DNA of 32,704 nucleotides, taken from positions 1 to 32,704 of the forward strand of contig JAFXTB010000097.1 of assembly GCA_017525225.1 (NCBI GenBank). The letters are read 5' to 3'. A program made the position numbers and the translations under genes. Position 1 is the first letter of the stretch. The number at the start of each line of letters is the position of its first letter. Shown in pieces: positions 8,595 to 16,822 of this stretch. Source of the DNA: Kiritimatiellia bacterium. GTDB lineage: Bacteria > Verrucomicrobiota > Kiritimatiellia > RFP12 > UBA1067. The notes below the pieces were generated by a model that saw nothing but the letters and a program-made list of their open reading frames with translations, did no database searches and was not told where the DNA came from.

Positions 8595-10711
8595 TACAGG
8601 AACAGCATGTCGCGGTATTTCGGGAGCGGCCAGCGCGAATCGGCGACATGCTTCTCAAGCGTGTCCACGGTCGTGCGCAGGGCCTGCATCGACGCGAGGA
8701 TGTCCGTCTCGAATGCGGCACCCAGCGCGCCCGTCCTGCCAAGCGCATCCTCAAGCTTGCGGATGCCGGCCTTGAGCGCATCCAGCCCGGCGCCTATCTC
8801 CACGGCATCCTCCTTCAGCGCCTCCGTGCCGCTGGAAATGCCGCACTTCTCCGCGTCCTTGAACGCCCTCACCGTATCGGCGTACTCCGCCTTGACGGCG
8901 GGGAGTATCATCTCGCTTGCGATGTCCCTCGCGCACGCGCCTTCGATCCTCACCTTCTTAGCGTATTCCTCGAGGAAGATCTCGTGGCGGCCAAGAAGCT
9001 CGCGCTTCGTCATCACGCCGTACTTCTCGAAGAGGGCGATGTTCTCCTTCCTGGCGAGCGCGGCCAGCGCGGAGGGCGTATCGGGCGCATTGGGAAGTCC
9101 GCGCTTCTCGGCCTCCTTCGGCCAGTCGGCCTCGTAGCCATTGCCGTTGAAGACGACGCGCTTGTGTTCCTTGAGCGATGCCTGCAGGATCTTCTGCAGG
9201 GCGTTGTGGAACGCGGCGGTATGCTCGCCCGGCTTTGCCTTGCCTGCGACCTTTGCACCCTCCAGCTCGCCGGCGATGCGGTCCACCGCCTCCGCCACGA
9301 TCGTGTTGAGCACCGTCATCGGCCCGGAGCAGCACACGCTCGAGCCTGGCGCACGGAACTCGAACTTGTTGCCTGTGAAGGCGAATGGCGACGTGCGGTT
9401 GCGGTCGGTGGCGTCCTTCGGGATCGCCGGGAGCGTATCCACGCCCACCTTCAACGTGCCCTTCGCCTCGTGTTTCGCGCTCTTCGGGTTCTCGATGCGG
9501 TCCAGCACGTCCGCGAGCTGGTCGCCCACGTATATGGAGATCACGGCGGGTGGCGCCTCGTTCGCGCCGAGACGGTGGTCGTTGCCCGCGCCCGCCACCG
9601 ATGCCCGCAGGAGGTCCGCGTGCCTGTCGACCGCCTCTATCACGGCGCAGAGCATCGTGAGGAACACCGCGTTCTCGTGCGGGTCGCTTCCAGGATCGAG
9701 CAGGTTCCTTCCGCCGTAGGCGACCGACCAGTTGTTGTGCTTGCCGGAACCGTTCACGCCCGCGTAGGGCTTTTCGTGGAGAAGGCACTTGAGCCCATGC
9801 TTCTCGGCGACGTTCCTGAGCGTATCCATGACGAGCATGTTGTGATCGCTCGCGAGATTCAGTTCCTCGAACTGCGGCGCGAGCTCGAACTGCGCGGGGG
9901 CGACTTCATTGTGGCGCGTCTTCGCCGGGATGCCAAGCTTCCACAGCTCGCGCTCCACATCGTTCATGAACGAGAGGATGCGGTCGGGGATCGTGCCGAA
10001 GTAGTGGTCCTCAAGCTGCTGCCCCTTCGCAGAGGGCGCGCCGAAGAGCGTCCGGCCCGTGAGGACGAGGTCGGGTCGCTTCTTCCAGTATTCCTTGTCG
10101 ATGAGGAAATATTCCTGCTCCGCGCCGAGCGTGCATCCCACATGCGCGTCGGGCCGCGCAAAGAGACGCATCAACCGCTTCACGGAACGGTCGAGCGCCT
10201 GCATGGAGCGAAGGAGGGGCGTTTTCTTGTCGAGCGCCTCGCCCGTATAGGCGCAGAACGCCGTCGGGATGCAGAGCGTCGCGCCGTTCGAGTGGCGCTT
10301 GATGAAGGCGGGCGAAGTCGGATCCCACGCCGTGTAGCCGCGCGCCTCGAACGTTGAGCGGATGCCGCCAGACGGGAACGAGGAAGCGTCCGGCTCGCCC
10401 ACTATGAGGTTCTTGCCGGAGAACTGCATGATCGGCTCGCCGTCCTTGATTTCAAGGAACGAGTCGTGCTTTTCGGCGGTGGCGCCCGTCATCGGCAGGA
10501 ACCAGTGCGTGTAGTGCGTGGCGCCGCGATCCATCGCCCAGTGGCGGATGCCATGCGCAACTTCGCCCGCGATGGAGGGATCGAGCGGCTTGCCTTCGCG
10601 GATCGTAGCCTGGAGCTTCTTCGCCGTGTCCTTGCTGAGGTATGTCCTTATCGCCTCTTCACCGAACACGTCGGCGCCGAAGTCCGTTGCCTTCTTTGTC
10701 TCTTCCGTCAT
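8591..10711 (-). CDS. glnA: Type III glutamine synthetase
   Basis: It makes glutamine from glutamate, ammonia and ATP. The 706 residues fit the GSIII (GlnN) family of about 700-730, not the roughly 470 of GSI. Recognisable blocks in order are FPSGGIRSTFEARGYTAWDP, a GAEQEYFLID metal-site strand, RHNEVAPAQFELAP, NGSGKHNNWS, GAGNDHRLGANEAPP and FTGNKFEFRAPGSS. I start at ATG 10711, with AAAGGA nine bases upstream; an ATG-less extension to 10789 would run into the promoter. The gene diverges from gltDB, so ammonia assimilation by the GS-GOGAT route is encoded back to back. A probable sigma-54 promoter lies about 50 bp upstream of the start. The stop codon comes from a heptamer array. The symbol is used for function; glnN is the usual name for this type. 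Confidence 0.95.
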   Translation of the reverse strand: MTEETKKATDFGADVFGEEAIRTYLSKDTAKKLQATIREGKPLDPSIAGEVAHGIRHWAMDRGATHYTHWFLPMTGATAEKHDSFLEIKDGEPIMQFSGKNLIVGEPDASSFPSGGIRSTFEARGYTAWDPTSPAFIKRHSNGATLCIPTAFCAYTGEALDKKTPLLRSMQALDRSVKRLMRLFARPDAHVGCTLGAEQEYFLIDKEYWKKRPDLVLTGRTLFGAPSAKGQQLEDHYFGTIPDRILSFMNDVERELWKLGIPAKTRHNEVAPAQFELAPQFEELNLASDHNMLVMDTLRNVAEKHGLKCLLHEKPYAGVNGSGKHNNWSVAYGGRNLLDPGSDPHENAVFLTMLCAVIEAVDRHADLLRASVAGAGNDHRLGANEAPPAVISIYVGDQLADVLDRIENPKSAKHEAKGTLKVGVDTLPAIPKDATDRNRTSPFAFTGNKFEFRAPGSSVCCSGPMTVLNTIVAEAVDRIAGELEGAKVAGKAKPGEHTAAFHNALQKILQASLKEHKRVVFNGNGYEADWPKEAEKRGLPNAPDTPSALAALARKENIALFEKYGVMTKRELLGRHEIFLEEYAKKVRIEGACARDIASEMILPAVKAEYADTVRAFKDAEKCGISSGTEALKEDAVEIGAGLDALKAGIRKLEDALGRTGALGAAFETDILASMQALRTTVDTLEKHVADSRWPLPKYRDMLFLY

Positions 10712-10772
10712 CTTGCGTTTCCTTTCGTTGGAGGGCGACCACCAGTAGCCACCACTAGCCGCGAGCCACTTT

Positions 10773-10789
10773 AGCACAAAGCGTGCCAA
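10773..10789 (-). promoter_or_regulatory. Probable sigma-54 promoter of glnA
   Basis: Leftward it reads TTGGCA-CGCTT-TGTGCT, with GG at 10787-10786 and GC at 10775-10774, ten bases apart. It contains the TGGCACG core of the sigma-54 consensus. The start site near 10762 gives a leader of about 50 nt. This is the best placed of the three copies. Confidence 0.72.
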
Positions 10790-10864
10790 TTGCGGATTGT
10801 GGCTCTACGGGCCATGTTTCATCCGATTCCATCCATCCCGCCGTGTAATGCGGTGCCGTCGGAA

Positions 10865-10881
10865 TTTACATCTTGTGTAAA
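10865..10881. promoter_or_regulatory. Palindrome TTTACA-TCTTG-TGTAAA, possible enhancer site
   Basis: This is a perfect 6-5-6 inverted repeat between the two divergent sigma-54 boxes. It lies about 105-120 bp upstream of the inferred glnA start site and about 50-65 bp upstream of that of gltD. It shares TTACA-N5-TGTAA with the carA upstream region (3959-3973). Confidence 0.45.
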
Positions 10882-10901
10882 ATTTCAAATGGTTTTCACC
10901 T

Positions 10902-10918
10902 TTGGCACGGCGTGTGCT
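10902..10918 (+). promoter_or_regulatory. Probable sigma-54 promoter of gltDB
   Basis: The box is TTGGCA-CGGCG-TGTGCT, with GG at 10904-10905 and GC at 10916-10917, ten bases apart. The inferred start site near 10929 falls only about four bases before ATG 10933. TGCTAATAT at 10915-10923 could instead serve as an extended -10 of a housekeeping promoter, and would give nearly the same start site. Confidence 0.6.
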
Positions 10919-10932
10919 AATATGTGTACGAT

Positions 10933-12291
10933 ATGCAACGAATACATGAAATCTATCGGCCGACGGACGAGCGCAAAGGCGACTGGCGCGAAGTCGAACG
11001 CATGCTCTCCGAATCCGAGCTGAAGGAACAGACCTCGCGATGCATGAACTGCGGCCAGCCGTTCTGCCATGCCTACGGATGTCCGCTCGGGAATCTCGTG
11101 CCCGACCAGAACCGCGCCGTGGCGCAAGGCGACTGGCTACGCGCCTACGCGCTCCTTTCCGAGAATTCCGACTTCCCCGAATTCACGTCGAGGATATGTC
11201 CCGCGCTCTGTGAATCATCATGCGTGCACGGCCTCGATGAAGAGGCGGTGATGGTGCGCCAGTCCGAGAAGCGCATCATCGAGACCGCGTTTGAAAACGG
11301 CTGGGTTGTGCCGCGCCCGCCGGAAAAGGAGAATGGAAGGTCCGCCGCGATCGTAGGTGCAGGTCCGGCGGGACTCTCCGCCGCCGTCACGCTGCGGCGC
11401 AGAGGCTGGGCCGTTACGGTATATGAACGGCGTGCCGGCATCGGCGGACTGCTCCGCTACGGCATCCCCTGCTTCAAGCTCGACAAGTCGCTCATCGACC
11501 GCCGTCGCACGGTGCTGGAGGCGGAAGGCATCCGCTTCGTGACGGGCATCGAAGTCGGCAAGGACATCTCGGCGGAATGGCTGGCGCGGCGGTTCGACGC
11601 CGTAGTGGTTGCGATCGGCACGCCTGCCGCGCGCGACCTGAAGATCCCCGGACGGCAGCTCCACGGTATCCACCTCGCGCTAGAACTTCTCGAGGGACAG
11701 AACAGGTTCCTCACCGGCGAGATCGATGCACCGCCCATAGATGCCAAAGGCAGGGATGTGCTGGTGATCGGCGGCGGCGACACGGGTAGCGACTGCGTGG
11801 GCACCGCGATCCGCCACGGAGCGAAGTCCGTGACCCAGATCGAGATCATGCCGCGTCCACCGGACGAACGCGATGCCTCCACGCCATGGCCGCTCTGGCC
11901 CTACATGCTGCGCACCAGCTCAAGCCACAAGGAAGGCTGTGTACGCCGCTGGAACCTCAACTCGTTGAGGTTCGTCGGCGAGGATGGCGTTTCCGGCGTG
12001 GAGGTGGAGAAGGTGGAGTGGGAATTCTCGCCAGAGGGCAGGCCGACGAAATTCCACTCCGTGCCAGACACAAGGGAAACCATCCCCGCCAACCTGGTAT
12101 TCCTCGCGATGGGTTTCACGGGCGTACCTGCCAGCAACCCGATCGTCGAGCAGCTTGGCCTCGCCCAGACGCCGCGCACCGCGCTCATCTCCGATCCGGC
12201 GCGCCACATCTACTGCGTGGGCGACTGCGCCAGCGGTGCGTCGCTGGTCGTCCGTGCGCTAGCAAGCGGCAAATCCATCCCTCTTGACTGA
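10933..12291 (+). CDS. gltD: Glutamate synthase small subunit (NADPH-linked)
   Basis: GltD passes electrons from NAD(P)H through FAD and 4Fe-4S clusters to GltB. The N-terminal ferredoxin-like region has cysteines 37, 40, 45 and 50 (RCMNCGQPFC then GCP) and a second set in RICPALCESSCVHG. The FAD site reads GAGPAGLSAA and the nucleotide site GGGDTGSDC; GDCASGASLVV closes the FAD domain. The 452-residue length is slightly short of the common 470. A GTG at 10924 could extend it by three codons, but the inferred start of transcription lies after it, so I favour ATG 10933. No Shine-Dalgarno is visible, which fits a nearly leaderless message. gltB follows after 12 bp. Confidence 0.92.
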   Translation: MQRIHEIYRPTDERKGDWREVERMLSESELKEQTSRCMNCGQPFCHAYGCPLGNLVPDQNRAVAQGDWLRAYALLSENSDFPEFTSRICPALCESSCVHGLDEEAVMVRQSEKRIIETAFENGWVVPRPPEKENGRSAAIVGAGPAGLSAAVTLRRRGWAVTVYERRAGIGGLLRYGIPCFKLDKSLIDRRRTVLEAEGIRFVTGIEVGKDISAEWLARRFDAVVVAIGTPAARDLKIPGRQLHGIHLALELLEGQNRFLTGEIDAPPIDAKGRDVLVIGGGDTGSDCVGTAIRHGAKSVTQIEIMPRPPDERDASTPWPLWPYMLRTSSSHKEGCVRRWNLNSLRFVGEDGVSGVEVEKVEWEFSPEGRPTKFHSVPDTRETIPANLVFLAMGFTGVPASNPIVEQLGLAQTPRTALISDPARHIYCVGDCASGASLVVRALASGKSIPLD

Positions 12292-12303
12292 AAGAACCTT
12301 GAC

Positions 12304-15300
12304 ATGAACCAGCAAAGTAGAAACTCGAAAGCGGCTCGACAGGCCCGGCAGGGACAGGGTCTATACCGCCGCGAATACGAACACGACGCATGCGGAGTCG
12401 GGCTTGTGGCGAACCTCTCCGGCGAGGCAAGCCATGAAATCGTCGTCAACGGCATGACGATCCTGAAGCGGCTCATGCATCGTGGCGCCACCGGCAACGA
12501 TCCCGAGACGGGCGACGGCGCAGGCCTGCTGCTGAAGATCCCACACGGGTTCTTCAAGAAGGTTCTTGGAGGAAGGGCCTCGGACTTCGGCATCGCCATG
12601 ATATTCGGCGGCGTCGGCGAAGAGGAGAAGATCGAGAACATTGTTCGAGCCGAAGGATGCGATGTCCTCGGATGGCGCGACGTGCCGACGAATCCCGACG
12701 CCATCGGCCACGACGCCCGTGCCGTGATGCCGAGAATCCGGCAGATATTTATCGACAGTTCAGACGAGCGCCGTCTCTACATCATCCGGCGGCAGATCGA
12801 AAAGGCGGCGCCCGGCGCATACATCTGCTCATGCTCGTCGCGCACGATCGTGTACAAGGGGCTGCTCCTCGCGACGCAGATCGAGAGGTTCTACCCCGAA
12901 CTTTCCGATCCGGACTTCGTGTCGCCGTTCGCCATAGTCCATCAGCGCTACTCGACGAACACATTCCCGTCTTGGGAGCTCGCGCATCCTTTCCGGGCCA
13001 TCGCGCACAACGGCGAGATCAACGCCCTCAAGGGCAACCTCAACGCCCTCTCCGCGCGCGAGGCCTCGCTCGCCTCGCCGCTCTTCGGCGACGAGCTGAA
13101 GAAGATCCTGCCGGTGGTGCACCAGGGACAGAGCGATTCCGCCTCGCTCGACAACATGTTTGAGCTGCTCGTCGCCGCCGGACGCGACGCACCGCACGCG
13201 ATGATGATGCTCGTTCCCCAGGCATGGGGCGCAAAGTACCACATGGGACACGACGTGCGCGCGTTCTACGAGTACCATTCCGCCCTCATGGAGCCATGGG
13301 ACGGCCCCGCCGCCATCGCGTTCACCGACGGCACGAGCCTCGGCGCCGCGCTCGACCGCAACGGACTGCGCCCCGCCCGCTGGACGCTCACGAAGGATGG
13401 ACTCTTCGTCCTCGCCTCCGAGACGGGCGTACTCGACATCCCGCCAGAGGACGTTTCACGCCACGGCCGCCTCAAGCCGGGTTCGATCCTCTGGCTCGAC
13501 CTCGTGAACCACCGTCTCATGGAGGACGCCGAGATAAAGACTTTCTACGCCCGCCGCCGTCCGTACCGCCGCTGGGTCAAGGAGAACCATATTCCGATGA
13601 CCGGGCTCTTCACCGAGATCGTGCCGTCGAAGGAATGCAGCCGGGAGTCGCTCCTCGCGGCGCAGAACCGTTTCGGATACTCGCTGGAGGACATCGAGCT
13701 CATCCTGCGGCCCATGGCCGAAACAGGGCACGAACCTGTAGGGGCGATGGGCAACGACGCGGCGCTTGCATGTCTGAGGGAGACGGGGAACGGAAAGAGG
13801 AAAGCGCGGCTTTTCGACTTTTTCCACCAGCTCTTCGCCCAGGTCACCAATCCCCCGATCGACCCGATCCGCGAAGAGCTCGTGATGTCGATCATGACCT
13901 ACATCGGCAATCAGGCCAACATCCTCGCCGAAACGCCAGGACACGCGCGACTCGTGAAGATGACGCGCCCCGTGCTGACCGACGACGAACTCAACCGCAT
14001 GCGCGACATTCCGGAATTCCCGGCGAAGACGTTGTCGATGGTTGTCGGGGAACGGGGAACGGGGAATGGGGAACGGGGAATGGGGAACGGGGAACGGGGC
14101 TGGCTCAAGGAAGCGCTTGATTCGCTTGCCGAAGATGCGATGCGTGCCGTGAAGGATGGTGCGAAGATCATCATACTGTCGGACAGGATGGGGAGCGGCA
14201 ACGCAACGCAATCGGCGGCTGGCTGCGGTGGCAGGCGGATTCCCTCTCTTCTTGCCGTGGCGGCGGTCAACAAGGCGCTGGCGGAGGCAGGGGTACGCCC
14301 ATCCGTAGGCGTAGTGGTGGAATCAGGCGAGGTCCGCGAAGTGCATCATTTCGCCGTGCTGCTTGGCTTCGGCGCGACCGCTATCAATCCCTGGCTCGCG
14401 CTTGCGACCGTCTCGGAGATCGGTAGGACGGGCTGCATGCAGGGTGCCGCGAAGCATGCCGACGACAGCCCGGCCGCGCGGCGGCTCGAGGACAACGCGC
14501 CGTACCAGGTTGCCGCCAACTACATCTCGGCCGTGTGCAAGGGCATAATGAAGATCATGTCGAAGATGGGCATCTCGACACTTCGCTCCTACCGCTCGGC
14601 ACGCATCTTTGAGGCGGTCGGTCTCGGTCCGAAGCTCATGCGCGAATACTTCGGTGGCGTAGCATCGCCGGTCGGCGGGATCGAGCTGGAAGACCTGGAA
14701 GATATGGAAGTGTGCCATTGCCATTGTGAATCCACCCTTCACCCTGGCGGCGAATATCGTCTGCGCAAGGATGGCGAAGAGCATCTGTGGATGCCGCAGC
14801 GCATCGTCGACTTCCGCGAGTCGGTTCGCCATGGCGACTACGCCCGCTTCAAGCGCTATACGGATTCCATCGATTGCGACAGCCGCGTGACCCTCCATTC
14901 GCAGTTGAAGTTCCAACAACCCTCAAACCCTCAAGCCCTCAAACCTTCAAACTCCGACATCGAGTCCGTCGATTCGATTGTCAGGCATTTCGTGGGTGGG
15001 GCAATGTCGCTCGGCTCGCTCTCTCCGGAGGCGCACGAGACGATCGCGCTCGCACTGAACGGACTCGGCACCATGTCGAACTCGGGCGAGGGTGGCGAGA
15101 ATCCAGAGCGCTTCGGCACGGATAGAAACAGTGCGATCAAGCAGATCGCGTCTGGACGCTTCGGCGTGACCATCGAATACATCCGCTCGGCGAAGGATCT
15201 GCAGATAAAGCTCGCCCAGGGCGCGAAGCCCGGCGAGGGCGGACAGCTCCCCGCCCACAAGGTCAACGAGCTGGTCGCGCGCCTGCGCCATGCCAAGCCC

Positions 15301-16815
15301 GGCACCACGCTCATCTCGCCTCCGCCGCACCATGACATCTATTCCATCGAAGACCTAGCACAGCTCATCTACGACCTCAAATGCGCCAACCCCGATGCGC
15401 GCGTGTCGGTGAAGCTCGTCTCGGAGGCGGGCGTCGGCACGATCGCCGCCGGCGTCGCGAAGGCGCATGCCGACGTCGTCGTGATCTCCGGCTTCGACGG
15501 CGGCACCGGCGCGGCACCGTTGACATCGATGAAGCACGCCGGCCTTCCCTGGGAGCCTGGTCTCGCCGAGGCCCACCAGACGCTCGTGAAGAACAACCTC
15601 CGCGACAGTGTCAGGCTGCAGGTGGATGGACAGCTTCGCACAGGCCGCGACATCGTGGTGGCGGCAATGCTGGGCGCAGACGAATTCGCGTTCGGCACGT
15701 CCATGCTCGTCTCCCTGGGATGCATCCAGTGCCGCAACTGCAACCTCAACTGCTGCCCGGTGGGCATCGCCACACAGAAGGACGAGCTGCGCAGCAAGTT
15801 CGCAGGCAGGCCCGAGCACCTCCAGAACTACTTCCGCTTCCTGGCGGAAGAGGTACGGGAAACACTCGCATCCCTCGGCCTACACTCCCTCGCCGAAGCG
15901 CGTGGACGCAGCGACCTCCTCGAGATGCACGATGGTTCCCGCTTCGACTTCTCGGACGTGCTGGCCCTGCCAGATTCCCATTCCTCCGCCGACTGCATCC
16001 GTACTCCACCGGCAGGGAAGCCGAACTACGACATGCGCGAACTCATCCCCTGCCTCGCCCCCGATGGCGATACTAAGCTTGTACGCACCATATCCAACTG
16101 CGACCGCTCGGTAGGCGCGGCGCTGTCCGGACATCTCGCGAAGCTCCGCATGGATGCCGCGCGCGCTGCGGGTGGCACCTTCGACGGGCGGGACCGTCCC
16201 CGCGTGACGGTCGACTTCACCGGTGTCGCCGGACAGTCCTTCGGCGCATTCCTCGCGCGAGGCGTCACCTTCAACCTGCGCGGCGAGGCGAACGACTACG
16301 TGGGCAAATCGCTTTCTGGCGGGCTGATAACCATCGCCCCGCCGCAGGGCTTCGCCGTTCCGCCGGAGGGGAACGTCATCGCAGGCAACGTGGTCGCATA
16401 CGGCGCCACGTCGGGCGGGATATTCATCAACGGCCTCGCGGGCGAACGCTTCGGCATCCGTAACTCCGGCGCGACGCTTGTCGCCGAGGGTGTCGGCGAC
16501 CACGGCTGCGAATACATGACTGGCGGCGTGGCGGTGATCCTCGGTCCCGTAGGCGTGAACTTCGCCGCCGGCATGACGGGCGGCGTTGCCTACGTGTACG
16601 ACGAGGCGGCGACGCTCGACCTCAACTGCAATCTCGATTCCGTGGACCTCTTCCCGCTCGAAGCTGGCTCAGGGGACGAGGCCGCACTCCTCGAGCTTCT
16701 AAAGGAGCATGTCGCACTCACAGGATCGCCGCGTGCCAGTCGGCTGCTCGCCAGCTGGCCGGAGTCGCGGCACCTGTTCGCAAAGGTATCGCCAGGCAAG
16801 CCGGTGCACGAGTAG
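12304..16815 (+). CDS. gltB: Glutamate synthase large subunit carrying repeat insertions
   Basis: GltB turns glutamine and 2-oxoglutarate into two glutamates. The order is an Ntn amidotransferase domain with nucleophile Cys30 in EHDACGVG behind a 29-residue propeptide, a central domain, an FMN barrel (SGEGGENPERF, GAKPGEGGQLP, GFDGGTGAAPL), 3Fe-4S cysteines 1140, 1146 and 1151 in a C-x5-C-x4-C pattern, and the C-terminal beta-helix (GEANDYVGKSLSGG). All 1503 residues fit the family. Three repeat-derived tracts interrupt it: heptamers at residues 582-599, three 9-bp units at 794-802 (ELEDLEDME) and octamers at 873-883. A Gly/Ser/Ala-rich stretch after LSDRM (about 627-642) may be a fourth. All lie in linkers, and the catalytic residues are intact. 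GAAAGAA is a weak ribosome site. Confidence 0.95.
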   Translation: MNQQSRNSKAARQARQGQGLYRREYEHDACGVGLVANLSGEASHEIVVNGMTILKRLMHRGATGNDPETGDGAGLLLKIPHGFFKKVLGGRASDFGIAMIFGGVGEEEKIENIVRAEGCDVLGWRDVPTNPDAIGHDARAVMPRIRQIFIDSSDERRLYIIRRQIEKAAPGAYICSCSSRTIVYKGLLLATQIERFYPELSDPDFVSPFAIVHQRYSTNTFPSWELAHPFRAIAHNGEINALKGNLNALSAREASLASPLFGDELKKILPVVHQGQSDSASLDNMFELLVAAGRDAPHAMMMLVPQAWGAKYHMGHDVRAFYEYHSALMEPWDGPAAIAFTDGTSLGAALDRNGLRPARWTLTKDGLFVLASETGVLDIPPEDVSRHGRLKPGSILWLDLVNHRLMEDAEIKTFYARRRPYRRWVKENHIPMTGLFTEIVPSKECSRESLLAAQNRFGYSLEDIELILRPMAETGHEPVGAMGNDAALACLRETGNGKRKARLFDFFHQLFAQVTNPPIDPIREELVMSIMTYIGNQANILAETPGHARLVKMTRPVLTDDELNRMRDIPEFPAKTLSMVVGERGTGNGERGMGNGERGWLKEALDSLAEDAMRAVKDGAKIIILSDRMGSGNATQSAAGCGGRRIPSLLAVAAVNKALAEAGVRPSVGVVVESGEVREVHHFAVLLGFGATAINPWLALATVSEIGRTGCMQGAAKHADDSPAARRLEDNAPYQVAANYISAVCKGIMKIMSKMGISTLRSYRSARIFEAVGLGPKLMREYFGGVASPVGGIELEDLEDMEVCHCHCESTLHPGGEYRLRKDGEEHLWMPQRIVDFRESVRHGDYARFKRYTDSIDCDSRVTLHSQLKFQQPSNPQALKPSNSDIESVDSIVRHFVGGAMSLGSLSPEAHETIALALNGLGTMSNSGEGGENPERFGTDRNSAIKQIASGRFGVTIEYIRSAKDLQIKLAQGAKPGEGGQLPAHKVNELVARLRHAKPGTTLISPPPHHDIYSIEDLAQLIYDLKCANPDARVSVKLVSEAGVGTIAAGVAKAHADVVVISGFDGGTGAAPLTSMKHAGLPWEPGLAEAHQTLVKNNLRDSVRLQVDGQLRTGRDIVVAAMLGADEFAFGTSMLVSLGCIQCRNCNLNCCPVGIATQKDELRSKFAGRPEHLQNYFRFLAEEVRETLASLGLHSLAEARGRSDLLEMHDGSRFDFSDVLALPDSHSSADCIRTPPAGKPNYDMRELIPCLAPDGDTKLVRTISNCDRSVGAALSGHLAKLRMDAARAAGGTFDGRDRPRVTVDFTGVAGQSFGAFLARGVTFNLRGEANDYVGKSLSGGLITIAPPQGFAVPPEGNVIAGNVVAYGATSGGIFINGLAGERFGIRNSGATLVAEGVGDHGCEYMTGGVAVILGPVGVNFAAGMTGGVAYVYDEAATLDLNCNLDSVDLFPLEAGSGDEAALLELLKEHVALTGSPRASRLLASWPESRHLFAKVSPGKPVHE
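14047..14099. repeat. Heptamer array (seven GGGGAAY units) inside gltB
   Basis: The seven units are GGGGAAC, GGGGAAC, GGGGAAT, GGGGAAC, GGGGAAT, GGGGAAC and GGGGAAC, followed by GGGG. The unit is the reverse complement of the carA array. Relative to the coding strand of each gene the two are in the same orientation and give the same peptide, GE(R)G(T/M)GN. Confidence 0.95.
14683..14709 (+). repeat. Three 9-bp units in gltB (ELE-DLE-DME)
   Basis: GAGCTGGAA, GACCTGGAA and GATATGGAA follow in tandem and encode an acidic stretch between the FMN-domain approach and HPGGEYR. The segment differs from ordinary GltB, but with three imperfect units it could be chance. Confidence 0.45.
14920..14951 (+). 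repeat. Octamer array in gltB (CCCTCAAR units)
   Basis: CCCTCAAA, CCCTCAAG, CCCTCAAA and CCTTCAAA follow in tandem, giving PSNPQALKPSN in the linker before the FMN domain (DIESVDSIVRHF). An octamer also cycles through all three frames; in this orientation none has a stop, whereas the reverse orientation would contain TGA. Confidence 0.75.
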
Positions 16816-16822
16816 CGCGCAG

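Noticed and set aside
10738-10770. Tandem repeat in the glnA leader (CCACCAGTAG/CCACCACTAG)
   Set aside because: Only two imperfect units; it may be a degenerate relative of the CSACTRA array but is too weak to list.
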